The notes: generated by a model from the sequence alone, not told the origin. 64,000 nt of DNA from Kribbella flavida DSM 17836 (GCF_000024345.1 NC_013729.1:2108001-2172000); one strand, 5' to 3'; shown: positions 16,166 to 26,452, counted from the stretch's first letter. A program made the numbers and translations.

Positions 16166-18931
16166 GTGAGAACGCCGGTTCGGGACGAAGGAATCGTCGG
16201 GCGGCGACGGGAGCTGGGGTTGTTGCGCGGCTGGTTGGACCAGGCTCGCGACGGCGCCGGGCGGCTGGTGCTGTGCAGTGGCGAGGCCGGGATCGGGAAG
16301 ACCCGGCTGGCGCAGGAACTGGCGGGGATGGCACTGGCGGCGGGAACCACGGTGGCCTGGGGCCGGTGCGCCGAGACGGAGGGCGCGCCGGCGTACTGGC
16401 CGTGGCGGCAGGTGCTCCGTTCGGTGGGTGCCGCGACGCTGACAGCGGCGGAGACCGAGGACCGGTTCCGGCTGTTCGAGGACGTCGTCCAGGCCGTGGC
16501 GGGCGCCGCCGAGGCAAACGGTCTGGTCGTCGTGCTGGACGACGTGCACCGGGCTGACGAGGCATCTCTGCTGCTCCTGCGGCATCTCGCCGACCAGGTG
16601 ACCTCGCTGCGCGTGCTCGTGCTCGCGACCCTCCGCGACTTCGAACCGGCCAGTGCGCGGCTGACGCCCGAACTGCTGCGCGCGCCGTCGGTGGAATGCC
16701 TTGCACTGCGGGGCTTCGATCCGGCGGAGGTCAGCGACCAGTTGCCAGCAGCAACGGCGGACCAGGGGCTGCGGGTGCACGAGATCACCGGCGGGAACCC
16801 GCTGTTCGTCCGTGAGGTGGCCCGGGCGATGACCGACGGTTCGTGGCGTCCGGACCGGCCGCCGCAGACCGTGCTCGACATCGTCGACGCCCGGCTGGAC
16901 CGGATCAGCGCGGACTGCCGCCGGCTCGTGCAGGCTGCGGCGATCATCGGTCGCGACTTCCGCGCCGGCGTGCTCGCGACCGTGCTGGACCGATCGGTCG
17001 AGCAGTGCATGCCGCTGATCGACGAGGCCGTGGCCTTCGGACTCGTGCAACGCGCCGGCGGGGACCACCGTTTCGTCCACGCGCTCACCCGGGACGCGGT
17101 CGAGGCGTCACTCGGGACCGTTGACCGGTCCGCCTTGCACCGGCGGGTGGCCGAGGTGCTGGAGGCGGAGTTCGCGGCGGACCTGTCCGAGCATCTCGCC
17201 GACATCGCTCGGCACCGCGCCGAGCTGGTGGCGTACGGCGAAGGCGCGACGGCGCGGCGGTGGTTGGTCCGTGCCGCGGACGACGCGGTACGGCGGCTCG
17301 CGTACGAGGAAGGCGTTCGGCTCTACCGGGCAGCGTTGGCGACGACGCCGTTGCCGGTGGCGGAACGGTCCAAGATCCACGCCGCGCTCGGGCGGGCGGC
17401 GTACCTGGCCGGTGATCTGCCGGCCTGCGTCACCGCAGCGGCCGCGGCGGCCGAAGCGGCGCGGACCCCGGAGCAGCAGGCCGAGGCCGCGCTGGTGGTG
17501 GAAGCCGTACCCGACCCTGCGATCAACGAGACGGCCAAGCGACTGTGCGAGGAAGCGCTGGCGACCACGCAGTCCGAGGCGCTCCGAGCCCGGTTGCTGT
17601 CCCAACGCAGTCATCTCGCCTTCTACGACGGTGAGCAGGAGCGGCTCGACGCGCTCAGCGCCGAGGCGCTCGACCTGGCCCGTGCCGCGCACGACGATCT
17701 CGCCCTCACCGATGCGCTGCGGGCCCGGCAGGAAGCGTGTCCAGGTCCGGCGGGTCGCGCCGAACGGCTGGAGCTGGCGGCCGAGATGCTGGCGCTTGCG
17801 CGCCGGACGAACAGCGCCCGGTCGGAGATGTGGGGCCGGCTCTGGCGACTCGACGCGCTGATCGAGAGCGGCCGGCTGGCGGCGGCGGCCGAGGAACTGC
17901 CGGCCTTGGCGGCCGCGGTCGGGCGGCTCGGCGGACCGGTCAGCGCCTGGCACCACGATCGCGTCGCGGCGTGCCTGGCGCAGGCCCGCGGCCGCTACGC
18001 CGATGCGGCCGCGTTCGCGCGCCGAGGGTTCGAGCGGATGCGGACGGTCGAGCCCGCACCGGCATCGGGGGCCTACTTCGCCCTGCTGACCGCGTTGGCG
18101 GGTCACGTCGGGGTGTCCGCCGACGCGGCGAGATTCGCCCGGCAGACTTTCGAACCGCCGCCGCGGTTCGCCATGATCGCGCATCTGTCCCGGGCCTACC
18201 TGCAACTGTGTGCCGGCCTGCCGGACGAGGCGGCGGTGTCGTACCGCCGGGCCGGGCCGATCGAGACCTGGTCGCTGCCGGCGTTCTTCGTCCTGCCCGG
18301 TCACGTGTACGCCGCGCTGGCGTGCGCCGGGCTCGGGCGGCATGACGACCTTGCCGTACTCGTCGATCGGCTCGAACCGTTCCGCGGCGAGCACGTGGTC
18401 GGAGGCGGTGTCGCCTACCTGGGACCGGTCGAGCTCGCCCTCGGCCGGGCCGCGGCCGTGCTCGGACGCCTCGACGCGGCGATCGAGGACCTGAGCACGG
18501 CGGTCCGGCAGGCCGAGAGCGCCGGCGCTCCGGGATTCGTCGCCGAAGCGGAGTACCACCTGGCGGTCGCCTTGCGCACGCGGAGTGGTCCGGGTGATCG
18601 CGAGCGCGCGGCGACGGTGGCGCGGGACGCCGATCGACTCGCGAGGTCGCTCGGCATGACCGCGTACGCCGGTCGCCTGCCCGTGGGGGACGCGCCCGGA
18701 GGCCTCAGTCCCCGCGAGGCAGAGGTGGCCGCTCTGGTGGCCGAAGGGCTCACCAACCGGCAGATCGCCGAGCGGCTGGTGCTGTCCGAGCGGACCGCTC
18801 AGAACCATGTCCAGCACATCCTGACCAAGCTCGGTTTCACCACCCGCAGCCAGATCGCGGCCTGGAGCGCGCGCTCCTTGAGTACGGAGATGAGTAGTCC
18901 GGCGGATTCCGCGACCAGCGCGCCTTCCTAG
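16166..18931 (+). CDS. Large LuxR-family (LAL/MalT-like) ATPase regulator
   Basis: A 921-residue regulator with an N-terminal AAA/STAND ATPase ([12 protein letters not shown], then Walker A in [17 protein letters not shown] and Walker B-like [11 protein letters not shown]). A long tetratricopeptide-like helical middle rich in Ala, Glu and Arg follows. It ends with a LuxR helix-turn-helix ([20 protein letters not shown], then [14 protein letters not shown]). The GTG at 16166 is the start closest to the domain; earlier in-frame codons exist. It immediately precedes the small ABM-domain gene, a possible target. The signal is unknown. Confidence 0.9.
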   Translation: MRTPVRDEGIVGRRRELGLLRGWLDQARDGAGRLVLCSGEAGIGKTRLAQELAGMALAAGTTVAWGRCAETEGAPAYWPWRQVLRSVGAATLTAAETEDRFRLFEDVVQAVAGAAEANGLVVVLDDVHRADEASLLLLRHLADQVTSLRVLVLATLRDFEPASARLTPELLRAPSVECLALRGFDPAEVSDQLPAATADQGLRVHEITGGNPLFVREVARAMTDGSWRPDRPPQTVLDIVDARLDRISADCRRLVQAAAIIGRDFRAGVLATVLDRSVEQCMPLIDEAVAFGLVQRAGGDHRFVHALTRDAVEASLGTVDRSALHRRVAEVLEAEFAADLSEHLADIARHRAELVAYGEGATARRWLVRAADDAVRRLAYEEGVRLYRAALATTPLPVAERSKIHAALGRAAYLAGDLPACVTAAAAAAEAARTPEQQAEAALVVEAVPDPAINETAKRLCEEALATTQSEALRARLLSQRSHLAFYDGEQERLDALSAEALDLARAAHDDLALTDALRARQEACPGPAGRAERLELAAEMLALARRTNSARSEMWGRLWRLDALIESGRLAAAAEELPALAAAVGRLGGPVSAWHHDRVAACLAQARGRYADAAAFARRGFERMRTVEPAPASGAYFALLTALAGHVGVSADAARFARQTFEPPPRFAMIAHLSRAYLQLCAGLPDEAAVSYRRAGPIETWSLPAFFVLPGHVYAALACAGLGRHDDLAVLVDRLEPFRGEHVVGGGVAYLGPVELALGRAAAVLGRLDAAIEDLSTAVRQAESAGAPGFVAEAEYHLAVALRTRSGPGDRERAATVARDADRLARSLGMTAYAGRLPVGDAPGGLSPREAEVAALVAEGLTNRQIAERLVLSERTAQNHVQHILTKLGFTTRSQIAAWSARSLSTEMSSPADSATSAPS

Positions 18932-18979
18932 CGTGGGTTGTGCGGCCGGATCCGGTCGCACCAGTCCAAGGAGGCAGTC

Positions 18980-19270
18980 ATGCAGTGGATCGCAGTAGCC
19001 ACCCCGCCGTTCGCATCGATCGAGAAGTTCGACCAGGTACTGGCCCGGATGGGCACGGAACCCGAGGGCCTGGAAGCCCGTTACGTGGGTACGTCGAACG
19101 ACGGGCTCCGGGTGATCACCCTGTGGGAGTCGAAGGCCCACGCCGACAAGTTCTTCGCCGAGCAGCTCGGCCCGGCCCTGGCGAAGGTCCTCGGCCCCGA
19201 GCCGGCCGGTGCGCCCCAGGTCGTCGGCATCGAGGTGGAGCGCAGCTACCAACGCCAGCCGGTGGGCTGA
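18980..19270 (+). CDS. Small dimeric alpha/beta-barrel (ABM-like) protein
   Basis: A 96-residue protein with the ferredoxin-like alpha/beta pattern of antibiotic-biosynthesis-monooxygenase and related stress proteins (FDQVLARMGTEPEGLEARYV, then RVITLWESKAHADKFFAEQL). An AAGGAGG ribosome site lies 4 bases before the ATG. It follows the LuxR-type regulator on the same strand. Enzymatic activity is uncertain, since many such proteins are uncharacterised. Confidence 0.65.
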   Translation: MQWIAVATPPFASIEKFDQVLARMGTEPEGLEARYVGTSNDGLRVITLWESKAHADKFFAEQLGPALAKVLGPEPAGAPQVVGIEVERSYQRQPVG

Positions 19271-19379
19271 CGAAGGCGGCACCAGGCGTTCGGTCCGGCC
19301 GTTACATCCGCCTAGGCCGGATCGTCGTCAACCTGTCGTGCTGTCCTGGGTTTCGCAGGTGCAGTCGCGGCCGGTTCGA

Positions 19380-19802
19380 TCATCCGAGGGCTTTGCGTAG
19401 CAGAGCGGCCAGCTGGTCCTGTTCTTCACCGGAGAGGCGTCCCACCGCTGCCCGGGCGAAGGTGAAGGCCTTCTCGAACCGCCGGTTGACCTCGTCCCCG
19501 TGCGGGGTCCGCGCGACCAGCCGGGCGCGGCGATCGGCGGGGTTCGGTGCACGGGTGACGAGGCCGAGTGCTTCGAGACGGGTGACGATCTGGGTGATGT
19601 TGGAGGCATCGCAACCGAGCTCCTCGGCCAGTGCGCCCATGCCGCGGCTCTCGCCGAGGCGCCCGAGGACACAAGCCTGCGCCGCGCTCAACGAGAGCTG
19701 GGCCGCGGCCGACTCATAGGCGCGGTCGTACACGTCGACCAGCTCGAACAAAGCGGCTTCGGCCTCGGACGAGGCCGTTGTCGGCCCGCTCGGGAGTGCC
19801 AT
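19380..19802 (-). CDS. MarR-family transcriptional regulator
   Basis: A 140-residue MarR protein with LSAAQACVLGRLGESRGMGA and LAEELGCDASNITQIVTRLE, followed by the wing NPADRRARLVARTPHG. TATGCT lies 6 bases before the ATG at 19802, which supports a leaderless mRNA; a GTG ten codons upstream lies inside an operator palindrome and is less likely. It is divergent from an oxidoreductase, and two matching palindromes in the gap suggest it represses both. The ligand is unknown. Confidence 0.88.
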   Translation of the reverse strand: MALPSGPTTASSEAEAALFELVDVYDRAYESAAAQLSLSAAQACVLGRLGESRGMGALAEELGCDASNITQIVTRLEALGLVTRAPNPADRRARLVARTPHGDEVNRRFEKAFTFARAAVGRLSGEEQDQLAALLRKALG

Positions 19803-19822
19803 GGCGCCAGCATAGCAAGGTG

Positions 19823-19874
19823 CTTGATTCACTCAAGTACTGTCGTCTACAGTGATGCTTGATCCAATCAAGCA
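19823..19874. promoter_or_regulatory. Pair of CTTGAT palindromes (MarR operators)
   Basis: CTTGA-TTCAC-TCAAG occupies 19823-19837, and the longer perfect palindrome TGCTTGAT-CCA-ATCAAGCA occupies 19856-19874. They share the half-site and lie one at each end of the divergent promoter region, as expected for a MarR repressor controlling itself and its neighbour. Confidence 0.7.
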
Positions 19875-19888
19875 ATCGAGGAGAACGC

Positions 19889-20896
19889 ATGCGGACGTCA
19901 GCAGCAAACAGCCCAGCCGCCGGGACGCCGTCGGTGATGAAGGCGGCGGCCCTCGATCGGTTCGGCGGGGTGGAGGAGCTGGCGCTGCGATCGGTGCGGG
20001 TTCCTGCCGTCGGCGAAAACGACGTCCTGATCCGGGTCGAGGTCGCGGGCGTGGCCTCCTGGGACGCGGTCGAGCGCGAGGGACGCTATGACGGGGTGTT
20101 CGGGGTTCCGACGACCTTCCCGTACGTGCTCGGTTGGGACGGCGCCGGCACGGTGGCCGCTGTGGGCCGTAACGTCACCCGGTTCGAGCTCGGCGACCGC
20201 GTCTACGCGGCGACGATGCCTGCGACGCGGGGTGGTTTGTACGCGGAGTACGGCGTCGTCGAGGCGGAGTACGTGGCGCACGTTCCCGATCGCTTGTCGA
20301 CGGAACAAGCCGGCGTCATGGCCTGGGATGCGTCGACCGCCCTGAGCGGGCTCGATGTGCTCGGCCTGAAGGCGCACGAGACGCTGATGGTCTTCGGCGC
20401 CAGCGGGGGCGTCGGCCACATGGCGGTGCAGTTGGCGCGTCACCGCAGACTGCGGGTGCTCGCCGTGGCGTCCGGTGATGACGGCGTCGAGCTGGCCAAG
20501 CGTCTGGGCGCGGACGCGGTCATCGACGGTCGCAAGGACGACGTCCTGGCGGCGGCGTCCGGGTTCGCCCCGGACGGACTCGACGGCGCCCTGGTCACAG
20601 CAGGCGGCGAGACGGCCGAGCGCTCTCTGAACGCCGTCAAACGCTCCGGGCGCATCGCCTGGCCGAACGGCGTGACGCCTACGCCCAGAACATCACCCGC
20701 TGCGGCGACCTCCTCGTTCGACGGCGATCGTACGCGGTCCGGCCTGGAGCGACTGAACGAAATCATCGCAACGAGCACCTTCGAACCCCACATCGCCCGC
20801 ACCTTCACGTTGGACCGGATCAGGGACGCCCACCACACCCTCCGCGATCACTACGTCGGAAAGCTCGCACTGAGAATCGCCTTCAGCGACAGCTGA
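19889..20896 (+). CDS. NADP-dependent MDR/quinone oxidoreductase
   Basis: A 335-residue medium-chain reductase with a 16-residue leader. Marks include the GroES-like VAGVASWDAVEREGRYDG, YVLGWDGAGTVAAVG and FELGDRVYAA, and the Rossmann motif VFGASGGVGHMAVQLARHR. No zinc-site cysteines are visible, so it is a zinc-independent enone/quinone reductase. A GAGGAGA ribosome site precedes the ATG. It sits behind the CTTGAT palindromes and is the likely target of the divergent MarR regulator, suggesting a response to reactive organic compounds. Confidence 0.88.
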   Translation: MRTSAANSPAAGTPSVMKAAALDRFGGVEELALRSVRVPAVGENDVLIRVEVAGVASWDAVEREGRYDGVFGVPTTFPYVLGWDGAGTVAAVGRNVTRFELGDRVYAATMPATRGGLYAEYGVVEAEYVAHVPDRLSTEQAGVMAWDASTALSGLDVLGLKAHETLMVFGASGGVGHMAVQLARHRRLRVLAVASGDDGVELAKRLGADAVIDGRKDDVLAAASGFAPDGLDGALVTAGGETAERSLNAVKRSGRIAWPNGVTPTPRTSPAAATSSFDGDRTRSGLERLNEIIATSTFEPHIARTFTLDRIRDAHHTLRDHYVGKLALRIAFSDS

Positions 20897-20918
20897 GCTC
20901 TGGTGGAGGATGGAGGCC

Positions 20919-21377
20919 ATGGACATCGAACGCAACAAGGCGACGGCCCGCCGGTTCTTCGAAGAGGTCTTCACTGCGGGGCGGCTCGACGTCATGGACG
21001 AGATCGCGTCCCCCGAGCTCAGGGCGCAGGGGTCGTTGCCTCCCGGCCTGCCGGATCGCGGGCCGGCGCCCTACAAGCACACCGTCGAGATGTTCCGCCA
21101 CGCCTTCGCCGAGCTGCACCACGAAATCCATGCCCTGGTGGCCGAAGGAGATCTGGTCGCCGTGCACGTCACGATGACCGGCAGGCATGTCAACACCTTC
21201 CTGGACGTTCCCGCGACCGGCCGACGCGTCGTCTACCCCGGCATGGACCTGATGCGCTTCGACTCCGAACATCGCCTCGTCGAGCACTGGACGGCAACCG
21301 ACGACCTCGGACTCCTGCAACAACTGGGCATCCTTCCGGACGACCAGCCGTGGTCGTCTCCGATGCCGCCGCTCTGA
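20919..21377 (+). CDS. SnoaL-like ester cyclase
   Basis: A 152-residue SnoaL/ester-cyclase-type protein (ATARRFFEEVFTAGRLDVMD, then VEMFRHAFAELHHEIHALVA, then the C-terminal EHWTATDDLGLLQQLG). A GGTGGAGG site lies 9 bases before the ATG at 20919, which is why I prefer it over the ATG at 20910. It follows the oxidoreductase by 22 bases and is probably in the same MarR-controlled operon. The substrate is unknown. Confidence 0.82.
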   Translation: MDIERNKATARRFFEEVFTAGRLDVMDEIASPELRAQGSLPPGLPDRGPAPYKHTVEMFRHAFAELHHEIHALVAEGDLVAVHVTMTGRHVNTFLDVPATGRRVVYPGMDLMRFDSEHRLVEHWTATDDLGLLQQLGILPDDQPWSSPMPPL

Positions 21378-21413
21378 CCGGCGGGAGCGTATCCACCGCC
21401 GCCGGCACCGCGG

Positions 21414-22295
21414 TCAGTCCTCGTGGTCGACGTCGCGTCCTGACAGCGCGTCCATCAGGTAGACCTGCTCGCCGACCGCTCGATCCCGGGCGTGCAGGAC
21501 GTGGAAGGTGGGGGAGAACGGCCCGCCGAGGTCGACCACCGTCGCGCTTGCTCCCTTGACCGCCCGTTCGAGCTGCGGAGGGGTGGTCAGGTCGATCCGC
21601 GTCACCACGCCCGGCGTGACCCAGACCGGTACGCCGGCCAACGTCGCCGCGAGCTGGAGGTGGAAGTGCCCGCACAGGACGGCGCGAACGTCACGACCGG
21701 CCAGGACCGAGGCCAGCCGGTCGGAGTCGCGGAGGCCCACGGTCCCCATCAGTACGGACGACTCGAGGTAGACCGGTGGGTGGTGGACCACGATGACCGT
21801 GCCGGATGATGCCGGTGTCTCGAGAAGGTTTGCCAGCCATTGAAGCTGGCGGTCGCTGAGAGCGCCGTGCGCAGCACCGGGGACCAGACTGTCGAGGGTG
21901 ACGATCCGGACTCCGTTCACCTCGCTGACTGCGACCCGTTCCGGACCGCCGGATTCCATCAGTCGGCCCAGGTCGGTCCCGTCCGGGCCGAGGTGGCCGG
22001 ATCCCAAGGCCGTAGCGAACGTGGACCGGTCGTCGTGGTTGCCGGTGCAGTAGACGTGCGGAATGCCGCGCGCTGCCGCGAAAGCTGCGACCCGGTCCCG
22101 CACCGCCACGCAACCCTCGACGGAGCCGTCGTCGGCGATGTCTCCGCTGACCACCACCAGGTCGAGGTCGGGCAGGTGCCGCGCATCGTGCAGCATGCGC
22201 TCCAGGGCAGCGACCGCATCGACGCCGTCCTCGTCGCGACCGTCGCGGCCGACCTGGGTGTCGGACAGGTGCAGAATGCGGTGGCGTACGGACAT
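21414..22295 (-). CDS. Calcineurin-like metallophosphoesterase (CpdA-type)
   Basis: A 293-residue phosphoesterase. The metal-binding blocks are LHLSDTQVG (Asp; the usual DxH His is Gln here), VVSGDIADDG, CTGNHDDR, VVHHPPV and CGHFHLQ. This order matches the class III cyclic-nucleotide phosphodiesterase/CpdA group, so cyclic nucleotide or other phosphodiester hydrolysis in the cytoplasm is likely. The DxQ variant in the first motif is known in some members but deserves note. Confidence 0.85.
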   Translation of the reverse strand: MSVRHRILHLSDTQVGRDGRDEDGVDAVAALERMLHDARHLPDLDLVVVSGDIADDGSVEGCVAVRDRVAAFAAARGIPHVYCTGNHDDRSTFATALGSGHLGPDGTDLGRLMESGGPERVAVSEVNGVRIVTLDSLVPGAAHGALSDRQLQWLANLLETPASSGTVIVVHHPPVYLESSVLMGTVGLRDSDRLASVLAGRDVRAVLCGHFHLQLAATLAGVPVWVTPGVVTRIDLTTPPQLERAVKGASATVVDLGGPFSPTFHVLHARDRAVGEQVYLMDALSGRDVDHED

Positions 22296-22399
22296 GGGGG
22301 CTCCTCATCATCGCGATGAGGCCACCCAGGCGGTCGATGTCCCGGCTTCACTCCCCGGTGGTGACCCACCCTCGCCAGTCGTGTCCGACCAGCCTACGA

Positions 22400-22850
22400 A
22401 TCCGCGGTGCCACTGCTCGATCTCACCGGGGCGCCCACCTTCCCCGGCGTACGACGCCCGGCCGCTCGTCGCCGATCAGCGCACGAGCCGGAAGAACGTC
22501 CGGATCGTCGTCCCGGCCGGGAGTCGTGATCGGGTCGATCAGGTGGACGCCCGCGACGTGCTCGGTGGTGATGATCACCAGCTGAAAGGCGTCCGCCGGT
22601 CAGCGGCGCGATCAGCTGCCGGAATTCCACGAACGAGCTTTGCCAGCCAGGGATCAGCAGCGCGGCCTCGGGCTCGGGGGAGGCCGGACGTGCAGGAAGT
22701 GCACCCGCTGCCCCTGGATCCCGGCGAGGAACTGGGGACAGCGGTTCAGTGCTGCCTCGTGCTTGCGCCAGTCGTAGCCGGTTCGCCAGTACTCGGCGAG
22801 TCCTCGGAGGTACCCCGTCGGCATGCCGTAGGTCCAGCCGACCCCCGGGC
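22400..22850 (-). pseudogene. Epoxide hydrolase remnant
   Basis: Reading leftward from about 22,840, one frame gives [40 protein letters not shown] and [11 protein letters not shown], the EHN-domain signature of microsomal-type epoxide hydrolases. It then stops. A second frame continues with [20 protein letters not shown], and a third with AGVHLIDPITTPG. The N-terminus, the nucleophile and the C-terminal half are missing or shifted. It is a dead fragment downstream of the glycogen synthase gene. Confidence 0.7.
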
Positions 22851-22862
22851 ACCTAGAAGGGT

Positions 22863-24026
22863 TCACCGGCTGGTGAGGAGCTGCCTGTAGAGGGCGACCG
22901 TGCGTCCGGCTACGTCCTTCCAGCCGAACTGCGTGACCGCGCGTTCGCGGCCGGCCTTGCCCATCGCTGCGGCTTTGGCGGGGTTGGCGACGAGGTCGTT
23001 GATGCCGTTGGCGAGTTGGGTTTCGAAGGTGGCGGGGTCGTTTTGGTCGTAGCGGACCAGGGTGCCGGTGAGGCCGTCGTGGACGACTTCGGGGATGCCG
23101 CCGACCGCGGAGGCGACGACGGCGGTTTGGCAGGCCATTGCTTCGAGGTTGACGATGCCGAGTGGTTCGTAGATCGAGGGGCAGCAGAAGGCCAGTGCGT
23201 GGGTGAGGACTTGGCGGACGTCTTCGCGGGGCAGCATGTCGGAGACCACGAAGACGCCGTCGCGGGCGGCCTTCAGCTCGTCGATCAGGGCGTCGGTTTC
23301 GGTTTTCAGTTCGGGTGTGTCGGCGGCGCCGGCCAGGAGTACCAGTTGGACCGAGGGGTCTAGTTGGAGGCCGGCGCGGAGTAGGTGTGGTACGCCTTTT
23401 TGCCGGGTGATGCGGCCGACGAAGGTGACGTAGGGGCGGTTGAGGTCGACGCCGAGCCGGTCCAGGACGTGGGTGGCGGGGTCGGGGTGGTAGAAGTCGG
23501 CGTCGATGCCGTTGGAGATGACGTGGACCTTGGCGGGGTCGACGGTGGGGTAGCAGTCGAGCACGTCGTCGCGCATCCCGTTGCTGACCGCGATCACCGC
23601 GTCGGCGGCTTCGTATGCCGTGCTTTCGGCCCAGCTGGACAGGCGGTAGCCGCCGCCGAGCTGCTCGGCTTTCCACGGTCGGCGGGGTTCCAGCGAGTGT
23701 GCTGTCACCACGTGGGGGATGTCGTGGAGGAGTTTGGCCCAGTGGCCGGCCATGTTCGCGTACCAGGTGTGGGAGTGGACCAGGTCGCTGTTGCCGACTC
23801 CTGCGGTCATGGTCAGGTCGGTGGACAGCACCCGCAAGGCGGCGTTCGCGCCGAGTAGCCGCGGGTCGTCCTCGGAATGCGCGGTCGCACCCGCCCGGGG
23901 CTCGCCCATGCAGTGCACGTCCACGTCGAGCAGGCGACGCAGCTCACGGACCAGGAAGTCCACGTGCACCCCACCGCCCCCATAGATGTGCGGCGGGTAC
24001 TCCCTGGTCAGCACGGCGATGGTCAC
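22863..24026 (-). CDS. glgA: Glycogen synthase (GT4, actinobacterial GlgA/GlgM type)
   Basis: A 387-residue GT4 glycosyltransferase. The N-terminal acceptor motif is [20 protein letters not shown]; the donor domain has [18 protein letters not shown] and the E-X7-E block [20 protein letters not shown]. These match actinobacterial glycogen synthases, which use ADP-glucose to extend alpha-1,4-glucan or make maltose-1-phosphate. The GTG at 24026 follows a GGGAGC ribosome site; upstream in-frame sequence is not protein-like. It is divergent from a ROK regulator, which may adjust it to sugar supply. Confidence 0.85.
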   Translation of the reverse strand: MTIAVLTREYPPHIYGGGGVHVDFLVRELRRLLDVDVHCMGEPRAGATAHSEDDPRLLGANAALRVLSTDLTMTAGVGNSDLVHSHTWYANMAGHWAKLLHDIPHVVTAHSLEPRRPWKAEQLGGGYRLSSWAESTAYEAADAVIAVSNGMRDDVLDCYPTVDPAKVHVISNGIDADFYHPDPATHVLDRLGVDLNRPYVTFVGRITRQKGVPHLLRAGLQLDPSVQLVLLAGAADTPELKTETDALIDELKAARDGVFVVSDMLPREDVRQVLTHALAFCCPSIYEPLGIVNLEAMACQTAVVASAVGGIPEVVHDGLTGTLVRYDQNDPATFETQLANGINDLVANPAKAAAMGKAGRERAVTQFGWKDVAGRTVALYRQLLTSR

Positions 24027-24076
24027 TGCGCTGCTCCCACTAGCAATTTGTTCATGCCGTGAGCATAATGGGTTCG

Positions 24077-25297
24077 GTGATGCCGTCAACTGCCACGGAC
24101 CTTCGCCAGGCCAATCTGACCCGAGCCCTCCGCGCCATCCACACAGCAGAAGCTGACCTGACCCGCGCACAGCTTGCTCGTGAGCTCACCTGTACCAGGG
24201 CGACAGCTGCGGCGTTGGCAGCGGATCTGCAGGACCTCGGCCTGATCACGGTGTCGGAGACCGAACTGACGCGACGAAGGGGTCGCCCCAGCACCCGGCT
24301 GACGCCGGCTGCCACCGGACCGGCAGTGATCGCGGTGGAAATCGGGGTGACGTGCGTGCGGCTGGCCACCGTCGGTCTGGGTGGGCGCCTGAGCGCTGTC
24401 GAAAGCACTGCACTGCAGAATCACGATGTCGACCATGTGCTCGGCCTGGCGAGAGACATGCTTCGCGAGCGACTGCGGTCGACCCCACAACCATGCGTCG
24501 GCGTGGGAATCGCTGTCCACGGACTCGTCGACCAGCTCTCCATGACCTTGGTCTCTGCGCCGAATCTCGGCTGGGACGACACCGACGTTGTCGCACAGCT
24601 CGATCTACCGCCCGGCCTGCCGGTGCGGATGGACAACGTCGCCCACTTGTCAGCGCTGGCCGAGTCCAGCCGCGGGCGCGGACGCGGCTTCGCCACGGTT
24701 CTCTACCTGCATGCCGCTGTCGGGCTGGGCGGGGCCCTGGTCCTGGACGGCCATCCGGTCCGCGGACGGCGGGGCTTCGCGGGTGAATTCGGTCACCTGC
24801 CCTTGGGCCGGAGCGAGCAACCGTGCCGGTGCGGCGGCTGGGGATGCTGGGAACTCGACGTGGATCAGCCGGCGCTGGCCCGCGCGGCGGGACGGCCGTA
24901 CACCGCTCGTACGGTCGCGACGGTCGCCCGCAAAGTCCTGGCCGACTCGACCCGTGGCGACCAAGAGGCAAGGTCGGCCGTCGACCAGGTGTCGGCACTG
25001 CTCGGGCGGGGGATCGGGGCCTTGATCAACGTTCACGATCCCGATCTGGTCGTGCTCGCCTGCCATGCCGCCGACCTGCTGGCCAGTTCTCCGCAGATCG
25101 TTGTCGAGCAGGCTCGGCGTGGTTCGATGAGCGCACACCGACCCGCGCTGCCGCCGATCGAGCCGGCTGCTCTGGATGCCGACGGTGCGCTGGTCGGCGC
25201 GGCGGACTCGCTCTTCGACTTCCTCGTGGAATCGCCCACCGCGCTGACAGGCCGTACGGCGGCCTCGGCCGCCCCTCTCGATCGGCTGCCCTCATGA
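24077..25297 (+). CDS. ROK-family transcriptional regulator
   Basis: A 406-residue ROK protein. It has an N-terminal winged helix-turn-helix (ADLTRAQLARELTCTRATAA, then ALAADLQDLGLITV) and a ROK/sugar-kinase-like domain with VGIAVHGLVD and the zinc site CRCGGWGCWE. The HLHAAVGLGG-type segment (YLHAAVGLGGALVLDG) and GFAGEFGHLPLG are typical. CATAAT lies 7 bases before the GTG at 24077, suggesting a leaderless mRNA; an ATG follows at once at 24080. It overlaps the phosphatase gene by four bases and diverges from glgA, so it probably regulates carbohydrate storage or uptake. Confidence 0.88.
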   Translation: MMPSTATDLRQANLTRALRAIHTAEADLTRAQLARELTCTRATAAALAADLQDLGLITVSETELTRRRGRPSTRLTPAATGPAVIAVEIGVTCVRLATVGLGGRLSAVESTALQNHDVDHVLGLARDMLRERLRSTPQPCVGVGIAVHGLVDQLSMTLVSAPNLGWDDTDVVAQLDLPPGLPVRMDNVAHLSALAESSRGRGRGFATVLYLHAAVGLGGALVLDGHPVRGRRGFAGEFGHLPLGRSEQPCRCGGWGCWELDVDQPALARAAGRPYTARTVATVARKVLADSTRGDQEARSAVDQVSALLGRGIGALINVHDPDLVVLACHAADLLASSPQIVVEQARRGSMSAHRPALPPIEPAALDADGALVGAADSLFDFLVESPTALTGRTAASAAPLDRLPS

Positions 25298-26145
25298 CCG
25301 CAGTGAGCTACGCAGCGGAGCTGCAGTTCGCGTTCGATTTCGTCAGCCGCTCCGTCCGGGAGATTCTGCGCACCGCGGAGCAGGCGTACCGAATCGACAC
25401 CAAGCGCGATGGCACGGTCGTCACGTCGGCGGACCTGGAGATCAACCGATCGTTCATCGAACACGTCGTCGATCGCTTTCCCGGGGACAGCGTGCTCGGC
25501 GAAGAAGCCAGTCACTCCGCCGCGGGCGGCAACGGTCGCACCTGGGTGATCGATCCGATCGACGGCACTCAGCAGTTCATCCTCGGAGTCCCGGTCTTCA
25601 TGACCTCGATCGCGCTCGTCGTCGCCGGCCGACCGGTTCTCGGTGTGCTCTCGAACCCGTCGACCCGCGACCTGTACTGGGCAACGACCGGCGGTGGCGC
25701 TTTCCGGAACGGAACCGCGATTCACGTCTCGACCCGCGACGGCCGTACCGAACCGCTCACTCTGGTCGGCGCCGGCGCCATGCCCACCCCGGCCGGCCTC
25801 GATGCCGACACCTTGCTGGAGACTTTCGTCTCGCCCACCTTCCGAACCACCGCGCACCGATTCCCCTGGCCGACGGTCTTCTCCGGCTGCAAGGTCGCAG
25901 AAGGTACCTGGGACGCAGATCTCTACGACAGCACCGGGGCCCATGACGTCGCCGCCATCTGCATCCTCGTCAGGGAAGCCGGAGGCACAGTCACGAATCG
26001 ACACGGCGCAGACCAGCGCTACGACACAGCCGTCGACGGCTGCGTCTCCTCCAACGGAGCCCAACACTCCACGCTGGTCCGGCACTGGGCGGACGTCCGG
26101 CATCAGCCGCCCGCGCACGGTGCAGATCGAAGCTCGAAGCTCTGA
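25294..26145 (+). CDS. Inositol-monophosphatase-family phosphatase
   Basis: A 283-residue member of the Mg-dependent FBPase/IMPase superfamily. Metal-site blocks are VLGEEASHS, WVIDPIDGTQQF and the late DLYDSTGAHDVAAICILVRE region, which keeps the Asp of the usual WDxAAG motif. Substrates in the family include inositol phosphate, histidinol phosphate and fructose bisphosphate. Its ATG overlaps the ROK stop, so the two are coupled; a sugar or polyol phosphate is a reasonable guess. Confidence 0.85.
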   Translation: MTAVSYAAELQFAFDFVSRSVREILRTAEQAYRIDTKRDGTVVTSADLEINRSFIEHVVDRFPGDSVLGEEASHSAAGGNGRTWVIDPIDGTQQFILGVPVFMTSIALVVAGRPVLGVLSNPSTRDLYWATTGGGAFRNGTAIHVSTRDGRTEPLTLVGAGAMPTPAGLDADTLLETFVSPTFRTTAHRFPWPTVFSGCKVAEGTWDADLYDSTGAHDVAAICILVREAGGTVTNRHGADQRYDTAVDGCVSSNGAQHSTLVRHWADVRHQPPAHGADRSSKL

Positions 26146-26275
26146 TCGGTTTCAACCTTGCCGCGGGCGGAAGACGCTCATCTTCGGTCTCCTCCCTGGC
26201 AGGACCCAGGCGAGCCTGACCTGCGCCGGAGTAGCGCCCAGCCCCGCTGCTGAAAGCTGCGGAGCCGCGGACCGG

Positions 26276-26452
26276 TCAGCGACCAGCCCGGTCCCGGCGG
26301 TTCGACCGGACGAGACCGACGGCGGCCGCAAGAAGCCCGATCGATCCGAAGATCACCCCGATCGCCCCCTGCGCGACCTTGCCCTGGACAGCCAGATAGG
26401 TGCCGACGGCCACGAAAAGACACCCGAGCAGTAACAAGCCCCAGATCCTCAT
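26276..26452 (-). CDS. Small two-helix membrane protein
   Basis: A 58-residue protein with two hydrophobic segments (WGLLLLGCLFVAVGTYLAVQ and GAIGVIFGSIGLLAAAVGLV) and a basic tail (RSNRRDRAGR). It begins at an ATG and fills the gap after the phosphatase on the other strand. The ribosome site is weak. Function is unknown. Confidence 0.6.
   Translation of the reverse strand: MRIWGLLLLGCLFVAVGTYLAVQGKVAQGAIGVIFGSIGLLAAAVGLVRSNRRDRAGR

Noticed and set aside
17108..19282. 724-codon minus-strand open frame
   Set aside because: Antisense to the LuxR-type regulator; low-complexity Arg/Gly/Gln content and no recognisable motif.
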